This document shows positions 42,897-51,613 of a stretch of 64,000 nucleotides of DNA, one piece after another (the first letter of the stretch is position 1; the number at the start of each line of letters is the position of its first letter). Origin of the DNA: Leptolyngbya sp. NIES-2104 (GTDB lineage Bacteria; Cyanobacteriota; Cyanobacteriia; Leptolyngbyales; Leptolyngbyaceae); the NCBI RefSeq assembly GCF_001485215.1, contig NZ_BBWW01000001.1:4464001-4528000 (forward strand), written 5' to 3'. Position numbers and translations under genes: made by a program. The notes beneath the pieces are model-generated. The model saw only the letters and a program-made list of their open reading frames with translations. It was not told the DNA's origin and did not search any database.

Positions 42897-43982
42897 CTAT
42901 GATTTTTGTTCGGGTGGCAAGCCTAGCTTTTGTCGAAAGTCTTCATCGTAGTCAGCTTTTTCCCAGTTTCGGGCAGTTTTGATTTGATCTAGAGTTAGAC
43001 CTTGAGCATTTTTTAATGATGCGTTAAAGAGATTTGCTCTGCGAAATTTTGCCCTATTCAGGTTTGCCATATCGAAACATACCTTTGACAAGTCTGCACC
43101 TGTAAAGTCTGCCATATTAAGATTGGCTCCGATAAAAGATGCCCCAGTAAGATCTGCATCTATAAATACCGCTCCAGTTAAATTTGCTTCATCCAGGGTT
43201 GCACTGTATAGCTTTGAGTTGAAGAAACGAGCCAAGGAGAGTTCTGCTTTTCGTAATGTTGCCTCTTGTAAATTCACGTTTGAAAGATTTGCTCCAGTGA
43301 GATTTGTATTGCGGAGGTCTGCTACTATCAGCGCAGTAGATGTGAGGTCAAGACTTACTCCCTGCGGATCTCTTCTTGCATCCCGTCGCCCAATTACCGT
43401 CAGAGCAGTTTGGATAACTGGATCGAGGATTCCATCATTCTCAATCTCTGAAAACATTTCTCCCGTCTCTTCGTCAAAATACGAATCACGCATAGGTGAC
43501 TTCTCTCGAACAAACGAAGTCAGAATTTCCATGACTACCCAATGATCTTCCAAAGAATCTCTTGCAATTCGTTCAAGAGCATAAATAGCTCCTAATTGAA
43601 TGTAGATACTTGTTTCATTGCCCAACTGATTAATTGCCTGAGTAAATCGCTCTGTAACCTGCTTCTCTTCAGCGACCGATACATTACGCTGAGTCGCTTT
43701 TAGATTCTGCAATGAGACATAAGCAGTGACAAATAGGAGAAGTCCTCCAACTGCTTGAACTAAACTTCCATCAATCGTGTTCTCTAAACCGATGCGGTCT
43801 TTCACTAAAGACACTTTATCCTTACCGTTTGGCAATTGAGCAATTTGCTGCTGAAGGTTATTCACTCTCTGCTGCTGAACGTACCAGTATCCTCCTAAAA
43901 GCGCCGTTGCACCCAGACCAAGGAATACACGAGCAACATTCCGCCAAACTTGGTTTCTTCGCATCCTCGTACAGTTTCCCAA
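42897..43982 (-). CDS. Membrane-anchored pentapeptide-repeat protein
   Basis: 361 aa. Two membrane helices near the N-terminus (about 16-34 and 79-96) with a coiled-coil loop (VNNLQQQIAQLPNG), a helical middle (TERFTQAINQLGNETSIYIQLGAIYALERIARDS), then about 20 pentapeptide units (about 215-330, A(N/D)LxX) forming a beta-helix. The middle block recurs in many cyanobacterial pentapeptide membrane proteins. Role unknown. Confidence 0.85.
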   Translation of the reverse strand: MGNCTRMRRNQVWRNVARVFLGLGATALLGGYWYVQQQRVNNLQQQIAQLPNGKDKVSLVKDRIGLENTIDGSLVQAVGGLLLFVTAYVSLQNLKATQRNVSVAEEKQVTERFTQAINQLGNETSIYIQLGAIYALERIARDSLEDHWVVMEILTSFVREKSPMRDSYFDEETGEMFSEIENDGILDPVIQTALTVIGRRDARRDPQGVSLDLTSTALIVADLRNTNLTGANLSNVNLQEATLRKAELSLARFFNSKLYSATLDEANLTGAVFIDADLTGASFIGANLNMADFTGADLSKVCFDMANLNRAKFRRANLFNASLKNAQGLTLDQIKTARNWEKADYDEDFRQKLGLPPEQKS

Positions 43983-44350
43983 ACCCTACTATGTCTCAAT
44001 ACAACAGCAGGGTCACGGAAATCGGTAATTTTAGAGAAAACATTACCTCTCAACTTTCCAACTGACGATCGAGCAATTTAAGAATCTCAGCCCTAACCGA
44101 CTCTAGTGGCTCTTCCCATCGATCTAGACAACCAAAAATAATTTTTCTTCTCAGAACGCCTGTACTTCTGAGCAGTTTTTTTGTATTGTATTGGCATTCA
44201 GGGAAAAATCACTTGCAAGTCAGAGGCGCGATGCAGATTGATCCGCCAAAATGATCTTGACGCTTTTCTACATCTAGTGTTTCATAGTGAAGCGACTCAA
44301 ATAGAGACGCTACATCTAAAAAGTGAATTGCCCTTATCTGAGACAGTCCT
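43983..44350. other. Intergenic region with an isolated rightward hairpin
   Basis: 368 bp. Besides the presumed promoters of the divergent genes it holds a terminator-like hairpin (44150-44182). No convincing gene: the only rightward frame (44181-44366) has no ribosome site and odd composition. Confidence 0.4.
44150..44182 (+). terminator. Orphan rightward terminator-like hairpin
   Basis: CTCAGAA (44150-44156) pairs with TTCTGAG (44166-44172), then CAGTTTTTTT. No rightward gene is upstream for over 1 kb except the antisense side of the pentapeptide gene, so it may end a small RNA or act as a leader attenuator. Confidence 0.55.
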
Positions 44351-44887
44351 ATGGTTTCGCAAGTAGAAACGCCTGTGTTTGATGCTTCACGATCGCGCAA
44401 TCTTAGCGTTGAAGGATTAGTGCAGGTGTTTACCACGTTTCACCGCAGTTTCTTTACGGGTGTGCTGGCTCAGGCGATGCGAATTGCTGGACAAGGAACC
44501 CCCGTTTTAGTGGTGCAGTTTCTCAAAGGCGGGATTGGTCAGGGATACGATCGACCGATGCAGTTGAGCCAAAATCTCGATTGGATTCGATGTAATGTGA
44601 ATCGCTGCATTGATAGTCCGCAGATTAGTGAGGAAGAAGCTCGATCGTTGTTAGACCTCTGGCAACATACGCGCCGGGTGGTTGAGCAGAATCGATACGA
44701 TCTGGTGGTGCTGGACGAATTGAGTTTGGCGATTCACTTTGGATTGATTCCAGAAGCGGAAGTGCTCGACTTTTTGCGATCGCGTCCGCGTCATGTGGAT
44801 GTGATTCTCACAGGTCCCAATATGCCCGAAGCGATTTTAGATGTAGCCGATCAAATTACAGAACTGCGTCGCACTCACCAACCCTAA
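44351..44887 (+). CDS. CobA/BtuR-like protein without a Walker A motif
   Basis: 178 aa. Overall it follows the ATP:cob(I)alamin adenosyltransferase fold: LVQVFTTF at the P-loop position, VLVVQFLKGG, and the Walker-B-like DLVVLDELSLAIHFGLI and VDVILTGPN. The P-loop itself (GNGKGKTT in CobA) reads TTFHRSFFT, so ATP binding of the usual kind is unlikely. Probably a paralogue with a changed role. The dcd gene follows 15 bases later. Confidence 0.8.
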   Translation: MVSQVETPVFDASRSRNLSVEGLVQVFTTFHRSFFTGVLAQAMRIAGQGTPVLVVQFLKGGIGQGYDRPMQLSQNLDWIRCNVNRCIDSPQISEEEARSLLDLWQHTRRVVEQNRYDLVVLDELSLAIHFGLIPEAEVLDFLRSRPRHVDVILTGPNMPEAILDVADQITELRRTHQP

Positions 44888-44902
44888 ACTACGCTAAGCA
44901 TC

Positions 44903-45484
44903 ATGATCAAGAACGATAACTGGATTACGCAAATGGCACAGCAGGGAATGATTGCGCCATTTGAACCTCAGCTTGTACGCCGGATTCATGGTTTGCCTGT
45001 GATTTCGTATGGGTTGAGTAGCTACGGTTACGATCTGCGGTTGTCTCCGTCTGAGTTTCGCATCTTCAAACACATTCCTGGAACCGTCGTTGATCCGAAG
45101 AATTTTAGCGATGCGAACTTGGAGCCTGCACCGCTACATCAAGATGATAATGGCAGCTTTTTTATTTTGCCTGCTCATTCGTATGGTTTGGGCGTTGCGC
45201 TGGAACGGTTGGAAGTGCCGGACAATGTAACGGTGATTTGTATCGGAAAATCGACGTATGCGCGGATTGGACTGATTGCGAATCTGACTCCAGCCGAAGC
45301 AGGTTGGCGGGGACATTTAACACTTGAGTTCTCGAATTCGTCGAGTGCTGACTGTCGGATTTATGCAAGCGAAGGGATTGTTCAGTTGTTGTTCCTTGAA
45401 GGTGCACCTTGTGCGGTGAGTTACGACGATCGACGCGGTAAGTATCAAGACCAAGTTGAGCGGGTGACACTAGCGCGAGTTTAG
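44903..45484 (+). CDS. dcd: dCTP deaminase
   Basis: 193 aa. Converts dCTP to dUTP in pyrimidine nucleotide synthesis. The conserved SYGYDLRLS at the N-terminus, GKSTYARIGLIANLTPAEAGWRG with the catalytic Glu in PAEAG, and HLTLEFSN identify the trimeric dCTP deaminase family. Likely cotranscribed with the CobA-like gene. Confidence 0.94.
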   Translation: MIKNDNWITQMAQQGMIAPFEPQLVRRIHGLPVISYGLSSYGYDLRLSPSEFRIFKHIPGTVVDPKNFSDANLEPAPLHQDDNGSFFILPAHSYGLGVALERLEVPDNVTVICIGKSTYARIGLIANLTPAEAGWRGHLTLEFSNSSSADCRIYASEGIVQLLFLEGAPCAVSYDDRRGKYQDQVERVTLARV

Positions 45485-45528
45485 AAAGGAAAGCGATCGC
45501 ATCTTTGAGGGTACGATCGCTCTATTTG

Positions 45529-46230
45529 CTAAATCGGTAAGCGATCGATATCGCGATTCGCACCAATCACAACGATCGCGGTTCCTTTCGTTAAATAGGT
45601 GTTGGGGTCAGGGTTAATCACAAACTTACCTTTGTGGCTGAAGGCAAGTAGGTTTAAACCGAAATGCGATCGCAATCTCAGTTCTGCGATCGTTTTTCCG
45701 TGGAAGTTTTCGGGTGCAATTAATTCGACGATGCTGTTTTCCGGATCAAGCTCGAAGCGTTCTAGAATTCCGGGTTTGGTCAGCGATCGAGCTAATTCAC
45801 AGCCCATTTCATGCTCTGGAAACACGACGTGATCCGCGCCTACTTTTTTCAGTAGTTTTTCATGGATCTCTGACGAAGCTTTTGCCACTACGTGTCGTAC
45901 ACCGCCTTCTTTGACGTTCATGGTGGTGATGATGCTTTCTTGAACGTAATTCCCGATCGCGACAATCACCGTATCCTGCTCGAAAATTCCGGCTTCTCTC
46001 AGTGCAGCAGGCTGAGTCGAATCAATTTGACGCGCATGTGTGGCAATGCGATCGTTCAAGGCTTGATCGACTTTGTTTCTATCAGAATCCACCGCCAAAA
46101 CTTCGTAACCGGAATTGTGCATACTAGAGCAGACTGCGCGACCGAACCGACCTAAGCCGATCACTGCAAACTGCCGATTTCTCTGGTCTGATCGTAAACT
46201 ATGAAAAAATCCTAGAGAAGATAAATTCAC
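45529..46230 (-). CDS. ktrA: K+ uptake regulatory subunit KtrA/TrkA-type
   Basis: 233 aa. An RCK N domain with NAD-binding loop AVIGLGRFGRAVC (about 22-34) is followed by an RCK C domain (about 150-233). It gates the membrane subunit in response to nucleotides. Lies 51 bases downstream of ktrB on the same strand; together they form a sodium-dependent Ktr potassium uptake system, important for osmotic adaptation in Synechocystis. Confidence 0.9.
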   Translation of the reverse strand: MNLSSLGFFHSLRSDQRNRQFAVIGLGRFGRAVCSSMHNSGYEVLAVDSDRNKVDQALNDRIATHARQIDSTQPAALREAGIFEQDTVIVAIGNYVQESIITTMNVKEGGVRHVVAKASSEIHEKLLKKVGADHVVFPEHEMGCELARSLTKPGILERFELDPENSIVELIAPENFHGKTIAELRLRSHFGLNLLAFSHKGKFVINPDPNTYLTKGTAIVVIGANRDIDRLPI

Positions 46231-46281
46231 GATCTGTTATGCCTCTTAAATGTCTCGATCGTTCATGATAGTTTGAAAATG

Positions 46282-47622
46282 TTATCCAACGAGTAAATTT
46301 TCTTCAGGATAATTTACAAAACTCGGTTTTGGGTCGCCTAAGATCGCACCCATCAACATCAAAATCCCGACCCGTCCGGTATACATGACCATGACGATCA
46401 GCAATTGACCTGAAACTGATAAATTTCCAGTTCCAAAAGCAGTTAAGCCGACGGTTGCAAAGGCAGAAACCGCTTCAAACAAAATATTAATAAAGTTCAG
46501 TTCTGGGTCAGTGAGTGCGATTAAAACGGTGGCAGTGATGACGGTTGCGATCGAGCCAATCAAGACGCTAATCGCTTTGAGAATGAGCGCCATCGGGATT
46601 TGTCGCTTCGATGTGAGTACGACTTCTTTTCCTTGCAGTACTGCTTTTGTGCAGTCGAGTAATATTCTTAGCGTTGTTGTTTTGATTCCGCCGCCTGTAC
46701 CACCCGGACTCGCACCGATGAACATAAACGCGATCGTAATAAACAATCCCGCTGTTGTCATTTTCGTAATGTCGATCGTGTTAAATCCAGCAGTTCGAGG
46801 TGTGACCGATTGAAACCAAGCTGCCATCAACTTTTGAGGAAAATTCAAAGGTCCTAATGTGGCAGGATTGCGAAACTCTGTGGCGAAAAATGCGATCGTT
46901 CCCATAATCAACAGCGCGATCGTGGTACTGGTTGCGACTCTAAAATTCAGCGAAAACATATGTCTTCTGGGATTGCGACTCATGCGATCGCGTCCCCACA
47001 AATACAGTTCCATGATCACCTGATAGCCAATGCCACCAAAGATGATTAATCCCGTGATGGTGAAATTGACGATCGGATTTGTCACATACTGCACCAAGCT
47101 ATCCGAGAACAAGCCGAACCCCGCATTATTAAACGCATTAACGCTATGAAAAACTGATTGCCAGAGTGCGACAAGCGGCTGATCGCGAAACTGCGGTAGA
47201 AAAACGGTCATCAGCAAAATTACGCCTGTGAGTTCAAATAAAAGCGTCGTAGCAATAATCGATCGTAGTAATCCCGGTAATCCTGACAATTCCTGCACAT
47301 CGAGCGATTGTTGTACCGCAATTTTGTCTCTTAATCCCAATCGCTTACCCAACACTAATAAGAGAACCGTTGTTGCAGTCATGTAGCCGAGTCCACCCAC
47401 CTGCACCAACAGCATGATAAAAAGCTGTCCCCAAAATGAATAAAACTTGCCGACATCGACCACAGACAATCCAGTCACGCATACGGCAGAAGTCGCGGTA
47501 AATAGAGCAGTGACCGGACTATTCCAAGCTCCTGAAGCAGTAGAAAACGGCAACATGAGTAGACAGGTGCCGATGGAAATCATCGCGAGAAAACCAAGAC
47601 AAATCGTACGGGAAACAGTCAT
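46282..47622 (-). CDS. ktrB: K+ transporter subunit KtrB (TrkH superfamily)
   Basis: 446 aa, with four repeated M1-P-M2 units and filter-like loops (SAVCVTGLSVVDVG, NAFNNAGFGLFSD, TPRTAGFNTIDI, SAFATVGLTAFGTG). The GGTGGG stretch in PGGTGGGIKTTT is the mobile loop region. Inner-membrane potassium uptake channel paired with the ktrA product. First gene of the unit. Confidence 0.93.
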   Translation of the reverse strand: MTVSRTICLGFLAMISIGTCLLMLPFSTASGAWNSPVTALFTATSAVCVTGLSVVDVGKFYSFWGQLFIMLLVQVGGLGYMTATTVLLLVLGKRLGLRDKIAVQQSLDVQELSGLPGLLRSIIATTLLFELTGVILLMTVFLPQFRDQPLVALWQSVFHSVNAFNNAGFGLFSDSLVQYVTNPIVNFTITGLIIFGGIGYQVIMELYLWGRDRMSRNPRRHMFSLNFRVATSTTIALLIMGTIAFFATEFRNPATLGPLNFPQKLMAAWFQSVTPRTAGFNTIDITKMTTAGLFITIAFMFIGASPGGTGGGIKTTTLRILLDCTKAVLQGKEVVLTSKRQIPMALILKAISVLIGSIATVITATVLIALTDPELNFINILFEAVSAFATVGLTAFGTGNLSVSGQLLIVMVMYTGRVGILMLMGAILGDPKPSFVNYPEENLLVG

Positions 47623-47902
47623 AAATCTGGAACGAGAAAGAGACGATCGAGCGTTACTTTAATCAATTGTGCTGTAGATTTTTTATCTAAATCAATCAAA
47701 CTTTGGATTTAGTTTCCCACGGTTCGATCGCTTTCGATGCAGGATCTGATTGAAGCAGGCAGTCTTTTCCAGTAGTTAAATGAAAAAGTGCTCGGTGAAG
47801 TCTTAAACAAACCTAATAGCAGTAAGGGATCAAGCAATTCCAGTGCCAAAATTAAGCGTACTTTTTCTACTGCTTTAATTAACGATTTTTGGAGATCTAC
47901 TT

Positions 47903-48121
47903 ATGCCCGCTAAGTTTCGATTCCTGCAAGTTTCAACCCCGATCGCGAATATTCAGGTTGAAAGTGATACCGCCATTATCTCTGAAGGGTTGATCGCGAT
48001 CGCGCTTCCACTCGGATTATTTCTCGGCGTGCTTGTGCGTAAAACTCAACAACGTCGTCTTCTGAGATACCAGATTGAACTCCTCGAACGACTTTGGCAG
48101 AAAAGCAGCGATCGTGTTTAG
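47903..48121 (+). CDS. Small single-span membrane protein upstream of the rhodopsin
   Basis: 72 aa. One membrane helix (about 27-44, GLIAIALPLGLFLGVLV) preceded by a polar N-terminus and followed by a strongly basic tail (RKTQQRRLLRYQIELLERL). GGAG is 7 bases before the ATG. No known family. It ends 118 bases before the rhodopsin start on the same strand and could share its transcript. Confidence 0.55.
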   Translation: MPAKFRFLQVSTPIANIQVESDTAIISEGLIAIALPLGLFLGVLVRKTQQRRLLRYQIELLERLWQKSSDRV

Positions 48122-48192
48122 TCGATTCATCCGAAGAGTAAGTAATGCGGTTGTGCTTCATCTTTCGAGAGTCAGAGGTATTTTTATTCTGT

Positions 48193-48238
48193 GCGCCCTA
48201 TAGTGTCGATAAAACAGTAAAACGTAAGGATAGGGCGC
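48193..48238 (+). promoter_or_regulatory. Inverted repeat in the rhodopsin leader
   Basis: GCGCCCTAT (48193-48201) and ATAGGGCGC (48230-48238) are perfect 9-bp inverted repeats; the right arm ends one base before the ATG, and AAGGA lies at its left edge. In RNA the stem would cover the start region. Confidence 0.6.
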
Positions 48239-48239
48239 G

Positions 48240-48950
48240 ATGACACAGCAAGCTTGGCTCTGGATCGGTTGTCTTAGTATGGCAGCGGGAGCAATTTTCT
48301 TCGGATTTGGAGCAGAACGCGCTAAGAACGATCGCTGGCAAGTTGTTTATGTTCTGAACTTCTTTATTTGTGCGATCGCGTCGGTGCTCTATTTAGCGAT
48401 GACCCAGCGGCAAGGATTTAGCGTGATCTTCGATCGACCGTCGTTTTGGGTGCGCTATGTGACGTGGACGTTTTCAACGCCGTTAACGATCGTACTGCTG
48501 AGCTATTTAGGCAGAACGAAACCGATTATCCTGGCAAGTATGGTCGGTGCGGATGTTTTGATGATTGCGACCGGGTTCGTGGCGGCGATTTCTCCCAAAC
48601 CGATTACAAATCTTTGGTACATCGTAAGCTGTGGGTTTTATTTGGGATTGGCGTATTTGTTGCTGAAACATTATCGAGGGCAAGCGATCGAGCATTTCCC
48701 GCGTTCTAAATCGGTTTTTAATCGATTGCTTACAGTGCACTTGGTAATCTGGTCGCTGTATCCGGTGGTTTGGATTCTAGCGGGAACTGGAATCAATGTG
48801 ATCAACAGCACGACGGAAACAGCGTTGTATATGATTCTGGATGTCTCTGCAAAAGTGGGATTTGGATTTTTAGCGCTGAGTTCGTTGCAGAAATTAGAGA
48901 AGGCGGGAATTCAGGAATTGGGATTCGATCGCGTTCCCGTTTCGCAGTAG
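48240..48950 (+). CDS. Microbial (type 1) rhodopsin with a Thr-Ser-Leu helix C motif
   Basis: 236 aa, seven membrane helices. The retinal Schiff-base Lys205 is in LDVSAKVGFG (Asp201 is the bacteriorhodopsin Asp212 equivalent). Helix C reads RYVTWTFSTPLTIVLL: Arg72, Thr75, Ser79 and Leu86 stand where the proton pump bacteriorhodopsin has Arg82, Asp85, Thr89, Asp96. Thr at the acceptor position is the hallmark of chloride pumps (halorhodopsins; cyanobacterial ones are TSD). Trp76 and Trp178 of the retinal pocket are kept. Hence probably a light-driven anion pump or an anion-sensitive photoreceptor. It ends 1 base before the convergent urtE stop. Confidence 0.92.
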   Translation: MTQQAWLWIGCLSMAAGAIFFGFGAERAKNDRWQVVYVLNFFICAIASVLYLAMTQRQGFSVIFDRPSFWVRYVTWTFSTPLTIVLLSYLGRTKPIILASMVGADVLMIATGFVAAISPKPITNLWYIVSCGFYLGLAYLLLKHYRGQAIEHFPRSKSVFNRLLTVHLVIWSLYPVVWILAGTGINVINSTTETALYMILDVSAKVGFGFLALSSLQKLEKAGIQELGFDRVPVSQ

Positions 48951-48951
48951 T

Positions 48952-49704
48952 CTACACCGCCAAAAATCGCTGAACCACTTCATTGCTCAATTCTTGGGTC
49001 GAACCCGATGCCACGATCCCGCCTTTCTGCATCGCATAGTACCAATCGGCTTGGCGCACAAAATGTAAATGTTGCTCAACCAACAACACTGAAATGCCAG
49101 TCGTCTCAACAATCCGACGCACAGCGGCTTCGATTTCGAGAATGATCGAAGGTTGAATTCCTTCGGTCGGTTCATCGAGTACCAGTAAGCGAGGTTGACC
49201 CATCAGAGCACGAGCGATCGCTAATTGTTGCTGTTGTCCTCCGCTCAAATCGCCGCCCATCCGTCCTAACATCGTCTTCAGCACCGGAAATAGCTCGAAA
49301 ATTTCATCGGGAATTTCAGCGCTTTTATTCCGTTTCGGTAAGGCTTCGAGTCCAAGAATCAGATTTTCTTTAACCGTGAGCCGTGGGATCACTTCTCGTC
49401 CTTGGGGAACGTAGCCAATTCCCAGACGGGCGCGTTGATCGGGCGATTTAGTCGTGATTGGTTGACTTGCGAGAACAATCGAACCCGATCGCGGTTTTAA
49501 CAATCCCATGATCGTTTTGAGCAACGTCGTTTTACCGACACCGTTTCGCCCGATTAAACAGACCATTTTGCCCGGATGAACGGTCATATCTACGCCGCGA
49601 AGAATGTGACTTTCTCCGTAATACACATTCAGACCGGAAACTTCTAGCATTGGATCTGCTGTACTCGATCCCATTGGTTCTAGCGTGGTGTTGGTATAGC
49701 TCAT
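48952..49704 (-). CDS. urtE: Urea ABC transporter ATP-binding protein UrtE
   Basis: 250 aa. LivF-type ATPase: Walker A GRNGVGKTT, signature LSGGQQQQ, Walker B LLVLDEP, and the branched-chain-type EGIQPSIILEIE. Last gene of the urtABCDE operon; 6 bases after urtD. With UrtD it powers uptake of urea at low concentration. Confidence 0.93.
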   Translation of the reverse strand: MSYTNTTLEPMGSSTADPMLEVSGLNVYYGESHILRGVDMTVHPGKMVCLIGRNGVGKTTLLKTIMGLLKPRSGSIVLASQPITTKSPDQRARLGIGYVPQGREVIPRLTVKENLILGLEALPKRNKSAEIPDEIFELFPVLKTMLGRMGGDLSGGQQQQLAIARALMGQPRLLVLDEPTEGIQPSIILEIEAAVRRIVETTGISVLLVEQHLHFVRQADWYYAMQKGGIVASGSTQELSNEVVQRFLAV

Positions 49705-49710
49705 AGTATT

Positions 49711-50466
49711 CTACGCTGCGTGATCTTCTTGTTGTCCGAGATATACTTCGATGACTCGCGGATCGTTTTGCACTTCGTCCATTGTGCCTTCGCACAAAAC
49801 ACTTCCTTGGTGAAGCACAGTAACTTGTCTCGCGATTTGTCGAACGAATTCCATATCGTGTTCGATCACGATGATCGAATGACTTTCCGCCAGTGCTAAA
49901 AGTAAATCTCCGACTTTCTCAGTTTCTTCATCGGTTAATCCCGCGACAGGCTCATCGACGAGAAGCAAATCAGGGGATTGAGCCACTAACATTCCAATCT
50001 CTAAGCGTTGTTTCTCACCATGAGACAGCAATGCGGCTTTGATATCTGCTTTGAGATCTAGCCCGATCGTTTCGAGTAATCCCGCGACAGTCCGCTGTTC
50101 TGCGACGGGACGTTTACCCACGATCGCATTCCACACCGTCTTATTCCGATTGCACGACAGTTCCAAATTTTCGCGCGGGGTGAGATTGAGATAAACACGC
50201 GGCGTTTGAAACTTTCGCCCCACTCCCAACTGAGAGATCTGATGCTCTTTCAAGCCTTTGGTATTTCGACCTTTGAAATGAACTGTCCCGATCGTTGGTT
50301 GCGTTTTGCCTGTGATCGTATCGAGAAAGGTCGTTTTTCCGGCTCCATTCGGACCAATAATCACGCGCAGTTCGCCTTCGTTCAGGTCGAAATTGAGATT
50401 ATTAATCGCCTTGAAGCCATCAAAACTAACCGTCAGATTTTCGATTTGCAAGATTTTCCCGCTCAT
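49711..50466 (-). CDS. urtD: Urea ABC transporter ATP-binding protein UrtD
   Basis: 251 aa. LivG-type ATPase: Walker A GPNGAGKTT, signature LSHGEKQR (a form typical of UrtD), Walker B LLLVDEPVAGLTDEE. The start at 50466 is preceded by GGAAG and lies within the end of urtC (41-base overlap), so translation of the two is coupled. Confidence 0.93.
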   Translation of the reverse strand: MSGKILQIENLTVSFDGFKAINNLNFDLNEGELRVIIGPNGAGKTTFLDTITGKTQPTIGTVHFKGRNTKGLKEHQISQLGVGRKFQTPRVYLNLTPRENLELSCNRNKTVWNAIVGKRPVAEQRTVAGLLETIGLDLKADIKAALLSHGEKQRLEIGMLVAQSPDLLLVDEPVAGLTDEETEKVGDLLLALAESHSIIVIEHDMEFVRQIARQVTVLHQGSVLCEGTMDEVQNDPRVIEVYLGQQEDHAA

Positions 50467-51601
50467 ATTGCACTTCCGGATCTTCTTCTAAGCTTGGATA
50501 AGTTGCGAGTTTGCGCTTGCCCAGGAACTTCGATCGCACAAGGTCTACGCCTTCATTGCGAATCCAGCCAATGATTCCACCCGGCAAGACCGTCACCACC
50601 GTTAAGAACAGCGCACCTTGGAAAAAGTACCAGATCTCTGGAAACTTTTCGCTAAAAAGGCTCTTAGCAAAGTTCACAATCAGCGTTCCAAGAATTGCAC
50701 CAACCAAACTGGCACGACCCCCGACCGCCACCCAGATCACCATCTCGATCGAGAATGCAATATCCATCGCTTTCGGTGAAATGATCCCAGACTGTACCGT
50801 AAACAGTGCGCCCGCAATCCCCGCCAGTGCTGCCGAAACCGCAAACGTGAGCACCTTAAAGCCCGTCGGATCGTATCCCGAAAATCTCAGCCGAGGTTCA
50901 TCATCCCGAACCGCGACTAAAAGCTTTCCAAGTTTGCCGCTAGTCAACCACCGACAGAGCGCGTAAGCTCCCACTAAAAACCAAACTGTCGTCATGTAGA
51001 ATATCCACTGCATGGAAACATCACCGACAGTCTGACCAAAGAAAGTCGCCGTATCGGTCTTCAATCCATTCGTTCCATTGATCAGTTTTTGCTGACCGTT
51101 GAAGAAATTGAAGAACACGATCAAAGCAGCTTGCGTCAGGATCGAAAAGTAAACGCCTCGAATCCGGTTGCGAAACACTAAGTAACCCAGAATTGCGCCC
51201 ACAATTGCAGGCAGAGCCACGATCGCAAATAGCGTAAACGGAAACGAATAGAACGGAATCCAAAACGCCGGAAGCTGATTCACACCATACAGCGTAAAGA
51301 AATCCGGTAGCTGTCCAGCGGGAATCTGCAACTGAAGAAACATTGCGATCGCATATCCACCCAAAGCAAAGAACAATCCATGTCCCAAGCTCAAGATTCC
51401 GGTGTAGCCCCAGATCAAGTCAATTCCAAGTGCTACGATCGCTAATGCTAAAAAGCGCCCTAGCAAGTTCACCCGAAAGGCTTGACCGATTCCAATCAAA
51501 ACATTCGGCACAATAAAGATCAGCGCAAGCGCGATCGCGACAACAATGGCAGCTTCGACTAAGATCGATCGCTGCTTATACCAAGGCGCTCCTGTGTTCA
51601 C
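50426..51601 (-). CDS. urtC: Urea ABC transporter permease UrtC
   Basis: 391 aa. LivM-type permease with about ten membrane helices; LGIDLIWGYTGILSLGHGLFFALGGYA and RDDEPRLRFSGYDPTGFKVL are typical. The C-terminal extension (about 360-391, RKLATYPSLEEDPEVQYERE) is cytoplasmic. 12 bases after urtB. Confidence 0.93.
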   Translation of the reverse strand: MNTGAPWYKQRSILVEAAIVVAIALALIFIVPNVLIGIGQAFRVNLLGRFLALAIVALGIDLIWGYTGILSLGHGLFFALGGYAIAMFLQLQIPAGQLPDFFTLYGVNQLPAFWIPFYSFPFTLFAIVALPAIVGAILGYLVFRNRIRGVYFSILTQAALIVFFNFFNGQQKLINGTNGLKTDTATFFGQTVGDVSMQWIFYMTTVWFLVGAYALCRWLTSGKLGKLLVAVRDDEPRLRFSGYDPTGFKVLTFAVSAALAGIAGALFTVQSGIISPKAMDIAFSIEMVIWVAVGGRASLVGAILGTLIVNFAKSLFSEKFPEIWYFFQGALFLTVVTVLPGGIIGWIRNEGVDLVRSKFLGKRKLATYPSLEEDPEVQYERENLANRKSDG

Positions 51602-51613
51602 GATAATTTCTCC

